A stretch of DNA of 16,210 nt from an uncultured Planctomycetaceae bacterium (lineage in GTDB: Bacteria > Planctomycetota > Planctomycetia > Pirellulales > Pirellulaceae), in the NCBI GenBank assembly GCA_903927685.1, contig CAIYOB010000512.1:1-16210 (forward strand), given 5' to 3'. A program made the position numbers and the translations under genes. Below the pieces are notes generated by a model. The model saw nothing but the letters and a program-made list of their open reading frames with translations. It ran no database searches and was not told the origin of the DNA. Shown in pieces: positions 1-6,857 of the stretch. How positions within the stretch are numbered: the stretch's first letter is position 1; each line of letters starts with the position of its first letter.

Positions 1-14
1 CGGAATCCCCGCAG

Positions 15-50
15 ACTGTGGGCTCGCTGCACTCGACCACAGCCACCCCG
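15..50. repeat. Partial copy of a nested-hairpin intergenic repeat (copy C)
   Basis: This stretch matches the right half of the element at 6815-6850 with five differences over 36 bases (31 of 36 identical). It carries the same two motifs, GGGCTCGCT and CACTCGACC. The left half either lies outside the window or has decayed. It sits directly downstream of the stop codon of the minus-strand gene that ends at 65, as the other two copies also lie just 3' of genes. A role in transcription termination or mRNA 3'-end protection is inferred from position only. Confidence 0.6.
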
Positions 51-64
51 GCAATCCTGAGCCC

Positions 65-643
65 TTAACCTAGTGCCACTCGGCGGAGCAACCGCAAGGC
101 ACGGCTTCGGTTCGAGCGTTGAACCATCACCGGGTACGCGTGCAGAGGAATGGTGGAGAGCAACAGCCACAACCCTACGGCCCCCTGCCCCGCGGCCGCA
201 CACGCTGCGGCCAGACCAAGCGTCAGGGTGCCGGCAATCCAATGCACTCCTTCGGCAAAGTTCATCTCCCTCAGCAGCCTCTCGAGACCGTCCCGACGCG
301 AGGTGAGCTTCAGCGTCGGAGCGAACCAGCCCAGCGGCGAGTGCAGCAGGAGCCAGCGGAAGGCCGGGACTCCCAGCCCGCGGTAGATCCGCCCCTCCCG
401 CTCCCAGTTTGCCAGCCGGAGTCGCCGCGGGTCCATTCGCAACAGCCCGCCACGGGCTGCCGCCGACACGACGAGCACAATCAGCCAGGACATGCAGCCA
501 GCGAACACCAGCGGGTGACGATTAGGATGAGAGATCGTCAGCCCCATGCCCCCTACGGAAAGCGCGGACGACAGTAGGGTCAGGGAGAGCCATTTCAGGT
601 AGGACGCGGCACCGAGTTTTCCGACGCTGAAATCCCCATTCAT
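65..643 (-). CDS. Small integral membrane protein resembling CrtO-type glycosyl-carotenoid acyltransferases
   Basis: The gene encodes 192 residues starting with ATG at 643; the Shine-Dalgarno is weak. Hydrophobic segments lie at about residues 17-36, 45-63, 93-108 and 133-169. The spaced motifs E83xxxxY87, E131xxHW135 and PVMVQRSNRSR (171-181) followed by LLRR resemble the pattern I recall for staphylococcal CrtO (glycosyl-4,4'-diaponeurosporenoate acyltransferase: E..G..W, E..HW, PIIIVQRYNRPR, LLR). That family transfers a fatty acyl chain to a membrane carotenoid glycoside. No carotenoid genes are visible nearby, so the substrate is unknown; the acyltransferase assignment is from remembered motif similarity only. 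The gene lies downstream of the 36-bp tandem repeats and may have its own promoter. Family resemblance is moderately likely, exact function uncertain. Confidence 0.6.
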   Translation of the reverse strand: MNGDFSVGKLGAASYLKWLSLTLLSSALSVGGMGLTISHPNRHPLVFAGCMSWLIVLVVSAAARGGLLRMDPRRLRLANWEREGRIYRGLGVPAFRWLLLHSPLGWFAPTLKLTSRRDGLERLLREMNFAEGVHWIAGTLTLGLAAACAAAGQGAVGLWLLLSTIPLHAYPVMVQRSNRSRALRLLRRVALG

Positions 644-740
644 ATTGATGGCAGGCGTTCATGGACCGAGGAGCCTTGGCGTTGGAACGTGTTGCGCCCG
701 AATCCAGCCACGCCAGCAAGCGGGTGGGCCGAAAACGCGA

Positions 741-789
741 AACCCGAAGTCCAGCGAAGGCAATGTCCCTCTCGCTGGCGCTTCGGGTT
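741..789. repeat. Imperfect hairpin overlapping the first tandem repeat unit
   Basis: The bases at 741-756 (AACCCGAAGTCCAGCG) are a near reverse complement of 773-789 (CGCTGGCGCTTCGGGTT), differing by a single base against two in the middle. They can fold into a stem with a loop of about 16 bases. Every tandem copy repeats the right arm, so the left arm could pair with any of the three. The position is 3' of the lipoprotein gene that ends at 887, so it could contribute to termination. The function is an inference. Confidence 0.5.
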
Positions 790-862
790 ACGAAGGCAAT
801 GTCCCTCTCGCTGGCGCTTCGGGTTACGAAGGGAATGTCCCTCTCGCTGGCGCTTCGGGTTA
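755..862. repeat. Three tandem 36-bp repeats (CTCGCTGGCGCTTCGGGTTA type)
   Basis: Units run 755-790, 791-826 and 827-862. The first two are identical and the third differs by one base (C to G at 833). Each unit begins CGAAGGCAATGTCCCTC and ends CGCTTCGGGTTA. The unit length is a multiple of three, so open frames across it give repeating peptides (for example EGNVPLAGASGY on the plus strand), but I see no support for translation. Similar 'AACCCGAAGCG(T/C)CAGCGAGGGA' segments are, from memory, common between genes of Pirellula-like planctomycetes. Units abut with no spacers, so this is not a CRISPR array. Confidence 0.9.
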
Positions 863-886
863 CGTTGTGCAGGCCGTTGACGCGGG

Positions 887-1288
887 TTAACGCCGGGTCA
901 GGGGGAGGTCGATCGTGTTGTCTCCCGCCTTGACTTCCTGCGTCAGTGTGGAACTGGAATTATACTTTTCGGGGATCGTCAGCGGTGCCGCGGACGGGTC
1001 ATCCATCTCGATGGTCGTCACGCGGACGGTGTGCTGCCCGAGAGCGGCGCCGTCTTCTCCGCTGGCACACCGCAGCTTGTACGTTCCGTCCGCCTGCGTG
1101 AAACCGATCGAGCTGGGACTGCTCTTGTCTTGCGGCTCAAATAGCACCTGCAGATTGGGCACCGGGGCGCCGTCCACAGTCACCTTGCCCGTGACCTGGG
1201 CTAACTTGACGCCTGAACCACAGCCGCCCGGGACGGCAACGACAAGCAAACACAAGGCAACCCAACCAAGGAAACGTTTCGCGTTCAT
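887..1288 (-). CDS. Small lipoprotein with carboxypeptidase-regulatory-like domain
   Basis: The gene encodes 133 residues. I chose the ATG at 1288 because the protein then begins with a clean lipoprotein signal: a basic start (MNAKRF), a hydrophobic core and the lipobox VPGGC with the modified cysteine at residue 23. A longer upstream frame to 1420 adds only low-complexity basic residues. The mature part (VTGKVTVDGAPVPNLQVLFEP and TQADGTYKL) has the pattern of the carboxypeptidase regulatory-like or transthyretin-like beta sandwich. Such proteins sit in the cell envelope; their ligand is unknown. It lies 100 bp downstream of the DUF1559 gene on the same strand, and this gene pair recurs very often in planctomycetes, so co-transcription is likely. 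Confidence 0.85.
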   Translation of the reverse strand: MNAKRFLGWVALCLLVVAVPGGCGSGVKLAQVTGKVTVDGAPVPNLQVLFEPQDKSSPSSIGFTQADGTYKLRCASGEDGAALGQHTVRVTTIEMDDPSAAPLTIPEKYNSSSTLTQEVKAGDNTIDLPLTRR

Positions 1289-1388
1289 CAAACATTGACT
1301 CCGTAAAGTTCGCTTTCCTGCCGCCGAACTTCGGACGACTCCGGTCCGGCGATGTGTGAACCGCCTGCGGTCGCGGTGACCGCACAAC

Positions 1389-2312
1389 TCACTGTGGCAA
1401 CGTAACCGCGTCGCCTTCATCGCGAGTGGTAACCGCAGCCATGACGGCCGAATTCGTATTCTGCGAGAAGAACCGCACCGAGGCGTCCGCTAACAGGAAC
1501 AACGCGCCGCCCGGATGATAGCTGGCAAAGCCCTTGCCCTGATTTTGAGGGGCGCCACCCAGGCCGGCGTAATCAAAGTTGATCAAGAAGCCGCCCCGCG
1601 CCAGGGTCCGCGCGGAACCTTCGTTCCCGTAACTGTTCTTCTGCCCCGTCCCCGCCCACACCGCTGCCAAATGGGACGCACTGCGTTCGCCCGCAGCCAG
1701 GGTCGTGCTGGTGCCATCCAGGATATCGCGCGTGCTGCGCCAGCTGTTGCCGTAGAAGATGCCCTTGCTGTCGGTGGCGTTGGCCGGCGCGGTAGGAGTC
1801 GTAAGGCCCCCCGCCGAGGCGACGTAATTCGCGGTTGCGACGTCAAATGGCGCCGGGTTATTCTTGCCGCCGAACAAGCACAGATTGTTGAGCGGCTTGG
1901 CGATGTCGGAAGGGCAACGGTACGCGGCGATCGGCGTCTGCAGTAACGCGCGTTGCTCTGGGGTCGCGGTCGTGCTGTAGAACTGAAACAACTGTGTCTT
2001 GCCCACATCCAGTTGCTGGTACATGGCATCCATTTCCATGAACGGCATGATGAATACCGCCCAGCCCCAGTCCGGATCGTCGGTGGCATTCCGGTGAACA
2101 TAACCGGCCGGAAAGACCTTGTGAGTGTCGTGATAGTTGTACAGCGCCACGCCAATCTGCTTGAGATTGTTGTTGCACTGCGTCCGGCGAGCCGCCTCGC
2201 GAGCCGCCTGAATGGCCGGCAGCAGCAGCGCCACCAGAATGCCAATGATGGCAATCACCACCAACAACTCGACCAACGTAAAACCGCCAGATCCTCGATA
2301 AGTCCGTTTCAT
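1389..2312 (-). CDS. DUF1559 domain protein with type IV pilin-like N-terminal methylation motif
   Basis: The gene encodes 307 residues from the ATG at 2312, preceded by GAGGT. The N-terminus has a prepilin peptidase site, [22 protein letters not shown], with cleavage after Gly10 and Glu15 at position +5, followed by the usual [20 protein letters not shown] helix. The rest matches the DUF1559 (SBP_bac_10-like) family, including [11 protein letters not shown] and YRCPSD. The C-terminal signature is [18 protein letters not shown] (264-281). The usual motif is H-x9-DG; here Ala277 replaces the Gly. The family is greatly expanded in planctomycetes and thought to be exported pseudopilin-like envelope proteins of unknown role. 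The length is typical. It heads a probable two-gene unit with the lipoprotein ending at 887. Confidence 0.93.
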   Translation of the reverse strand: MKRTYRGSGGFTLVELLVVIAIIGILVALLLPAIQAAREAARRTQCNNNLKQIGVALYNYHDTHKVFPAGYVHRNATDDPDWGWAVFIMPFMEMDAMYQQLDVGKTQLFQFYSTTATPEQRALLQTPIAAYRCPSDIAKPLNNLCLFGGKNNPAPFDVATANYVASAGGLTTPTAPANATDSKGIFYGNSWRSTRDILDGTSTTLAAGERSASHLAAVWAGTGQKNSYGNEGSARTLARGGFLINFDYAGLGGAPQNQGKGFASYHPGGALFLLADASVRFFSQNTNSAVMAAVTTRDEGDAVTLPQ

Positions 2313-2374
2313 AACGTGGTACCTCGAAAAACAAAGAAGGAGGAAGTCGAGAAAAAACAGTTTCTCTTCTGAGA

Positions 2375-2403
2375 TTTGTAATCGATGGCGCAAAGGTATG
2401 CAA
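2375..2403 (-). promoter_or_regulatory. Candidate promoter for the DUF1559 gene
   Basis: Reading the minus strand there is TTGCAT at 2403-2398, a 17-base spacer, and TACAAA at 2380-2375. The first matches the -35 consensus at three positions, the second matches the -10 at four. The start would lie about 55 bases before the ATG at 2312, giving a pyrimidine-rich leader. This is a weak consensus match supported by sensible position. Confidence 0.3.
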
Positions 2404-2680
2404 GTTGCCGAACCCTCGCCCCAATCGAGGATATCTGCAAAAAACGCAAACTGGGGACATTCGCGGTTGGTTATTCGGAAAAGAATTCGATCACTGTGGC
2501 AGGACAATAGGGTACTAATATAGACACTGATCACGTTCGTGGGCGTTAAACCGCTCTCGGCTGAGTATGGCACACTCGCCGATCCTCGTCTTACCGCGAC
2601 AGATGCTGTACGAAGTTGTATTGCCATAGCGAGTCCGGCCGCCCCGCTTCGCATTTGGTGTGCCGTCACGACAAGTTGTT

Positions 2681-2768
2681 GGGGTGCCTGAGGGCGAACG
2701 CAGCGAGCCCCCAGTGGTAATGGATGGGGGCTCGCCACTCGTACCTCGTGGCTCGACCCAAGGCACCC
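2681..2768. repeat. Nested-hairpin intergenic repeat, inverted orientation (copy B)
   Basis: The inner arms are perfect: GCGAGCCCCCA at 2703-2713 and TGGGGGCTCGC at 2725-2735, with an 11-base loop. The reverse complement of 2725-2768 matches 6763-6806 at 42 of 44 positions, so it is the same element as copy A in the opposite orientation. The outer ends, GGGTGCCT and AGGCACCC, also pair. It lies about 90 bases 3' of the minus-strand gene ending at 2860 and well upstream of the DUF1559 promoter, where it could end transcription. Confidence 0.9.
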
Positions 2769-2859
2769 AACCTCAATTCCTGGCCTGGACACGGCACTAT
2801 GTGGGTCCGGACCCGTCAGGCGGGCCTGATTCTGGACCGGGAGGCCAGGACGCAAGCCT

Positions 2860-3348
2860 TCAGGCTGTATCCCGGGGCAGCCAGATCACCTCGGCTAAGG
2901 GAAACTCCCAGCGCTCGCACCGGGAGCGCTGCCGGAACTCGGCTTGCTCGTCCGTCTGACGGCGCTGGACGAGCGCTGCGACGCGGATGCGGCGGACCGT
3001 GGCCAGGCGGTCTTTCCAGCGCCGGCAGGCCGCCTGGGACAGGCGGACAACCGGACGGCCGTGTGTGTCGAGCAGTTCGATCGACTCACTGCGCGCGGCG
3101 AACTGCAACGCGCTGCCCGGCTGCAACTCGGCCAGTTCGACGTGGATCGGATGCCCCGCCGGGCGCGCGCCTGCACAACCCAGATCGACGTCCTCCAGCG
3201 CCAGCAGTTCGTAGCGCTGCGCCAAGACGTCTGGCGGCACGTGCGCGGACTGTGCCACCGGTCGCTGAACCAGGAACTCGCCGCCCAGCAGCTTGACGTG
3301 CGAGTGGCGGTCGGGGGGCGTCGATTGGTTCCGCAGCTTGTTCGACAA
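2860..3348 (-). CDS. Hypothetical protein with a RecQ C-terminus-like tail
   Basis: The open frame encodes 162 residues if it begins at TTG 3348; no ATG or GTG gives a convincing start, no Shine-Dalgarno is visible, and the frame stays open upstream into the oxidoreductase gene, so the true start is unsure. The tail from about residue 80 ([13 protein letters not shown], then [12 protein letters not shown] and [14 protein letters not shown]) resembles, from memory, the small C-terminal domain of some RecQ-family helicases, where a similar ...DPEFR..CRCD.WEVVVPEL ending occurs. There are no helicase motifs here, so it would be that domain alone, or an unrelated protein. It begins 37 bp after the oxidoreductase stop codon on the same strand and may share its transcript. 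I do not recognise the first 80 residues. Confidence 0.55.
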   Translation of the reverse strand: MSNKLRNQSTPPDRHSHVKLLGGEFLVQRPVAQSAHVPPDVLAQRYELLALEDVDLGCAGARPAGHPIHVELAELQPGSALQFAARSESIELLDTHGRPVVRLSQAACRRWKDRLATVRRIRVAALVQRRQTDEQAEFRQRSRCERWEFPLAEVIWLPRDTA

Positions 3349-3385
3349 ATACGCAGGATTGAAGTAGGCCGCCCAGGTCCATCCG

Positions 3386-4750
3386 TCACAGCTTCCACGG
3401 CCCCCGCATCGGCCGGTCGAGCAGGGCTTGGGCCTCGGCGTCGTCGACGAACGCTTCCCGGGCCGGATCCCAGTTCAGTTTCCGGCCCAGCTTGACGGCG
3501 ATCTGTTGCAGGTGGCAGAGGGCGTCGGAGCGGACGGCGATGTCGATCGGCGCTGCCAATTCGGTGCGACCCAGGATCGCGTCCATAAAGTTGGCGTGGT
3601 GGTTGTCGCTCTTGAGCAGATGCACCTCGTCCGGCCCGATGGTCTCCTTGAGCAGCGACTTGGGATTCGCGTCGATCGTGTTGCGGTCCACGTGGACCCA
3701 GCCTTCGCTGCCCAGGAACAGCACGCCGTGGCCATACTCGGCGACTTGCAACGGATGCTGCTTGGCCGTGCCGTCGTCCATGTGCACCAGGGTCACGCCG
3801 TTGGCATAGCGGTTCTCGACCTGCCAGCTGGTGGCGGCATCGGTCAGCATGTCCCGCGGAAACTCGGCGCGGCCTTCGATCTCGGTCGGGCCGCTCAAGT
3901 CCGTGGCGTTCCCCCACTGGGCGATGTCCAAGTGATGGACGCCCCAGTTGCCGATCATGCCCAGGCAGTAATCGGAGATCGAGTACCAGACGCTGTAGCC
4001 TTCCTTTTCGGTCCACGGCCGGCAGCGCTGGTAGCAATACGGAGCGTCCGCCGCCGGGCCCAGCCACAGGTCGTAGTCCAGTTCCTTCGGCACAGGCTCG
4101 GTGGGCTGCTTGGGGCACGTCCAACTGCCGGGAACGCCGACCAGGATCGTCTTCAACTGGCCGATCCGGCCGTTCCGCACCAACTCGCAGGCCAAGCGGA
4201 ACTTGCCGCCCGAACGCTGCTGGGTGCCGAACTGGAATCGCACGCCGCTGTCGTGCACCGCCTGGCGCACGGCCTGGGCGGCGCGGAAACTCCAGCCGAT
4301 CGGCTTTTCGCAGTACATGTGCTTGCCCCGTCGCGCCGCGGCGATGGCCATCAGCGGGTGCCAGTGATCCGGCGCCGTGATCTGCACGGCGTCGATGTCG
4401 TCGCGGGCCAGCAATTCGCGAAAGTCGCGGTACGCGGCGCAGTCCTGGTTGTCGTAGTACTCGTCCACCAGTTGTTTGCCCGCCGACCGCCGGGTTTCAT
4501 GCACGTCGCACACGGCCGCGACTTGGACTTCGGGGTTCCCGCGGAACGTGCGCATGTTGCCCAAGCCCTGGATGCCCAAGCCGATGCAGCCCAGCACGAC
4601 ACGATTCGACGGTGCCACCGCGTCCGCCAGGCCCAGGGCCGACGCCGGGATGATTGTCGGCAGGGCAATCACGCCGGCGGCAGCGGCGCTGCGGCCCAGG
4701 AATTGACGGCGGCTGACGGACGAGGAGGGCGACCGAGGCTGTCTGGTCAT
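3386..4750 (-). CDS. Tat-exported Gfo/Idh/MocA family NAD(P)-dependent oxidoreductase
   Basis: The gene encodes 454 residues from the ATG at 4750, preceded by AGGAG. The N-terminus carries a twin-arginine signal, SRRQFLG (13-19), then a hydrophobic stretch ending near PASALG, so the folded protein is exported with its cofactor. The Rossmann motif is GCIGLGIQGLGN (54-65), followed by DHWHP (128-132) and the family hallmark CEKP (147-150), whose lysine takes part in catalysis. The C-terminal half is the usual alpha/beta substrate domain. The family oxidises or reduces sugars, inositols and related alcohols, or acts in glycosidase-type reactions. Exported versions are numerous in planctomycetes and probably act on polysaccharide-derived sugars in the periplasm. 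The substrate cannot be read from the sequence. It is divergent from the histidine kinase at 5249. Confidence 0.93.
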   Translation of the reverse strand: MTRQPRSPSSSVSRRQFLGRSAAAAGVIALPTIIPASALGLADAVAPSNRVVLGCIGLGIQGLGNMRTFRGNPEVQVAAVCDVHETRRSAGKQLVDEYYDNQDCAAYRDFRELLARDDIDAVQITAPDHWHPLMAIAAARRGKHMYCEKPIGWSFRAAQAVRQAVHDSGVRFQFGTQQRSGGKFRLACELVRNGRIGQLKTILVGVPGSWTCPKQPTEPVPKELDYDLWLGPAADAPYCYQRCRPWTEKEGYSVWYSISDYCLGMIGNWGVHHLDIAQWGNATDLSGPTEIEGRAEFPRDMLTDAATSWQVENRYANGVTLVHMDDGTAKQHPLQVAEYGHGVLFLGSEGWVHVDRNTIDANPKSLLKETIGPDEVHLLKSDNHHANFMDAILGRTELAAPIDIAVRSDALCHLQQIAVKLGRKLNWDPAREAFVDDAEAQALLDRPMRGPWKL

Positions 4751-5009
4751 GGAAGGACATCTCCTGAGGGTGGTTAGGGGCTTGGGGGGGACAGGCCGCG
4801 CGTGAGCGGACATGGGCATGCCACGGACTCCGCCAGTGCCCGGCCGAAACGCGCGTCCTGCGCACGGCTTCGGCGGCACCAGCCGTTTACTTCAGCGTAG
4901 ATTCTACCGGCCGGGCCGCCGGATGACGAGAGCAGCGTTCACGAAACAACGGCTCGCCCTAGTCGGCCGCCGGGCTGCCGTTGGACCCACTCGAGCCCGA
5001 AGACCCCGG

Positions 5010-5025
5010 CGGCTGCTAGCAGCCG
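5010..5025. promoter_or_regulatory. Perfect 16-bp palindrome, possible operator
   Basis: CGGCTGCTAGCAGCCG reads the same on both strands with no spacer. It lies in the divergent region upstream of the histidine kinase, before the candidate promoter at 5078-5105. A dimeric regulator could bind it, but no partner is identified. Confidence 0.35.
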
Positions 5026-5077
5026 GAAGGCCACAGCGGTCCGTCCGACAACACGGAAACACGGCGGCGCGCCCCTG

Positions 5078-5105
5078 TTGCAGAAACATCGGTTTGCCGT
5101 ACACT
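5078..5105 (+). promoter_or_regulatory. Weak candidate promoter for the histidine kinase
   Basis: TTGCAG (5078-5083) and TACACT (5100-5105) are separated by 16 bases; they match the -35 and -10 consensus at three and four positions. The leader would be about 135 bases. The short inverted repeat CTTGCCTGGCAAG at 5113-5125 would overlap the transcription start. Confidence 0.25.
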
Positions 5106-5248
5106 GATTCCGCTTGCCTGGCAAGACAAGGGACGTTTCGTGACCGCTGGTGATGCGCGCGACCCAAAGGCAGTGACCTTGGGGCGGCGGGATCGCGAGC
5201 GCAAGAAACGAGGGACGGAACTCTTCCTGACTCGAATGGAGTGGCGGC

Positions 5249-6739
5249 ATGGACGAACGACGGAGCACGCGTGGCCAGGACGATTGGACGCGCACGTTTG
5301 ACGCGGTGCCGGATTTGATCCTGATCCTGGACAACCAGCACCGCGTGGTCCGGGCAAACAGGGCGATGGCCGAGCGGATGGGCTGCGCGCCGGAGTCGCT
5401 GATCGGCCGCAGTTGTTATCAAGTTGTCCACGATTCCCATTCCCCGCCTATGTTCTGCCCGCACTCGCGGGTGCTGGCCAACGGCCAGGAGCATGCCGTC
5501 GAAGTCCACGACGAGCGGCTGGGCGGCACCTTTCTGGTCTCCGTCTCGCCGATCCACGGCCCCGGCGGCACGGTCATGGGCAGCGTGCACGTGGCCCGCG
5601 ATATCAGTGAACAGAAACGGGCCGAAAGCCAGGCCGTCGAGGCGGTCCGCCAGCGCGACCAATTCCTGGCGATGCTGTCGCACGAGCTGCGCAATCCGCT
5701 GGGCGCGATCCTGAACGCGGCCTGCGTGGTCAAACGCATGCCGCCGCAAGATGGCTCGTTCGGCGAAGCGCTGGCCGTGATCGAACGCCAGGCCCAGCAG
5801 ATGTCCTCGCTGCTGGATGACCTGCTGGACGTTTCGCGGGTGATGCAGGGCAAGATCTCGATGGCCCAGGACGAAGTCGACCTGGGCGCGACCGCTCGGG
5901 ACGCGGTAGCGGCCGTCCGTTCCGCGGCCGAGTCGCGCGGCCAGGAGCTGGTGGTTGAGATCGCCGAACCGACGCTGCTGGTGCGCGGCGATCCAACGCG
6001 ACTGCAGCAGATCCAAGTCAACCTGCTGATGAACGCCGTCAAGTTCACTCCCACGGGCGGACAGATTGCCCTGCGACTGCGGCCTGAGGACGGCCTCGCG
6101 GTGCTGAGCGTCGAAGACAACGGCGACGGGATCGCCGGGGATATGCTGGAGCGTGTGTTTGAGCTGTTTGTCCAGGCCGACACCACCCTGCACCGCCAGC
6201 AAGGCGGGCTGGGGATCGGCCTGACGCTGGTCCGAATGCTGGTCAAGATGCACGGCGGGGACGTGACCGCGCACAGTCCAGGCCTGGGCCTGGGCAGCCG
6301 CTTCTCCGTCCGCTTGCCGCTGGCGGTCCAGGCCGCGAAATCGCCCGCCGTTCCGGCCGCGGCGGCGCCCGCCGCAATTACCTCCCGGGTTCTGATCGTC
6401 GAGGACAATGCGGACGTCCGCTCGATGCTGCACACGCTGCTGGCGCTGGAAGGCCACGAGGTCCAGGAGGCCGCCGACGGGAGCCAGGGCTTGGGTACGC
6501 TGACGAACGAGTCGTTTGACGTGGCGCTGATCGACATCGGCTTGCCCGGGATCGACGGCTATGAAGTCGCCCGCCGCGCCCGGGCGACATGCGGCGAGCG
6601 CTGCCCACGCCTGGTGGCGCTGACGGGCTACGGCCGCGCATCGGACCGGGCTGCCGTCAGGGCGGCCGGATTCGACGAGCATCTGGTCAAGCCCTGCGAT
6701 CCCGACGAACTGCTGCGGTTGCTGAGCAAGCCGCGCTGA
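5249..6739 (+). CDS. Soluble hybrid histidine kinase (PAS-HisKA-HATPase-REC)
   Basis: The gene encodes 496 residues from the ATG at 5249, preceded by GGAG, with an in-frame stop just upstream. Domains in order: PAS sensor (about 13-123), HisKA with the phospho-accepting His145 in LSHELRNP, ATPase with the N box around N258-N262, G1 DNGDGI (290-295) and G2 GGLGIGL (319-325), an Ala/Pro linker (361-378), and a receiver with acidic D386, phospho-acceptor D429, T459 and K481. There is no membrane segment or signal peptide, so it senses a cytoplasmic cue. The PAS domain carries a Cys/His-rich loop (C56, H61, H64, C70, H72) that might bind metal or respond to redox state. No separate response regulator gene is adjacent, so phosphate probably passes on to distant partners. 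Confidence 0.95.
   Translation: MDERRSTRGQDDWTRTFDAVPDLILILDNQHRVVRANRAMAERMGCAPESLIGRSCYQVVHDSHSPPMFCPHSRVLANGQEHAVEVHDERLGGTFLVSVSPIHGPGGTVMGSVHVARDISEQKRAESQAVEAVRQRDQFLAMLSHELRNPLGAILNAACVVKRMPPQDGSFGEALAVIERQAQQMSSLLDDLLDVSRVMQGKISMAQDEVDLGATARDAVAAVRSAAESRGQELVVEIAEPTLLVRGDPTRLQQIQVNLLMNAVKFTPTGGQIALRLRPEDGLAVLSVEDNGDGIAGDMLERVFELFVQADTTLHRQQGGLGIGLTLVRMLVKMHGGDVTAHSPGLGLGSRFSVRLPLAVQAAKSPAVPAAAAPAAITSRVLIVEDNADVRSMLHTLLALEGHEVQEAADGSQGLGTLTNESFDVALIDIGLPGIDGYEVARRARATCGERCPRLVALTGYGRASDRAAVRAAGFDEHLVKPCDPDELLRLLSKPR
6653..6680. repeat. 28-bp direct repeat, first copy (inside the kinase gene)
   Basis: This stretch encodes part of the receiver domain (AVRAAGFDE). An exact copy of all 28 bases is at 6858-6885, beyond the kinase stop codon. 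Similarity continues for 11 more bases with three differences, ending GGTCAAG in both. The two copies bracket the kinase 3' end and the hairpin element at 6763-6850. Confidence 0.9.
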
Positions 6740-6762
6740 CGGGAACGGGCTCGGTCGGCGCC

Positions 6763-6850
6763 GGGTGCCTGGGGTCGAGCCGCGAGGTACGAGTGGCGAG
6801 CCCCCAGTGCTGCCTCTGGGGGCTCGCTCCACTCGACCCCAGCCACCCCC
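6763..6850. repeat. Nested-hairpin intergenic repeat (copy A), likely bidirectional terminator
   Basis: Inner arms GCGAGCCCCCAG (6796-6807) and CTGGGGGCTCGC (6816-6827) are perfect with an 8-base loop. Outer arms CTGGGGTCGAG (6769-6779) and CTCGACCCCAG (6832-6842) are also perfect, so the whole element can form a long hairpin or cruciform. It sits between the convergent stop codons of the histidine kinase (6739) and the hydrolase gene (6885), an ideal place to end both transcripts, though it lacks a long T run. The same element is present inverted at 2681-2768 and partly at 15-50. Confidence 0.9.
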
Positions 6851-6857
6851 GGGCCGC

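Larger units (their letters stand above)
2313..2859. other. Gene-poor stretch between the DUF1559 gene and the small protein ending at 2860
   Basis: No frame here has a start, ribosome site and composition that I can support. It holds the DUF1559 leader and candidate promoter (2313-2403), a lower-GC portion around 2440-2560, and the large inverted-repeat element at 2681-2768. An open frame that extends the DUF1559 gene upstream to 2855 crosses the inverted repeat and is not credible as coding. Confidence 0.6.
4751..5248. other. Divergent intergenic region between the oxidoreductase and the histidine kinase
   Basis: About 500 bases contain no supportable gene; the open frames across it lack ribosome sites and have no recognisable product. 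It must hold the promoters of both flanking genes. Visible elements are a perfect 16-bp palindrome at 5010-5025, a weak promoter-like pair at 5078-5105 for the kinase, and a short inverted repeat CTTGCC-T-GGCAAG at 5113-5125 just downstream of that. Confidence 0.6.

Noticed and set aside
755..862. CRISPR array, because the repeat unit is 36 bp
   Set aside because: Units abut directly with no spacers, there are only three, and no cas gene is present.
645..933. Small repeat-containing proteins encoded across the tandem repeats
   Set aside because: All three plus-strand frames are open across the units simply because the period is a multiple of three; no ribosome site or conserved product supports translation.
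2313..2855. N-terminal extension of the DUF1559 protein up to 2855
   Set aside because: The pilin-type signal must be near the N-terminus, the ATG at 2312 has a ribosome site, and the extension crosses an inverted repeat.
3086..3382. A minus-strand frame starting with ATG at 3382, four bases after the oxidoreductase stop
   Set aside because: The start is attractive, but the product is Arg/Ala/Gly-rich without family features, while the overlapping frame to 2860 has a plausible domain; a frameshift joining the two cannot be excluded but has no direct support.
3428..4777. A plus-strand open frame of 449 codons opposite the exported oxidoreductase
   Set aside because: Antisense shadow of a strongly supported gene.
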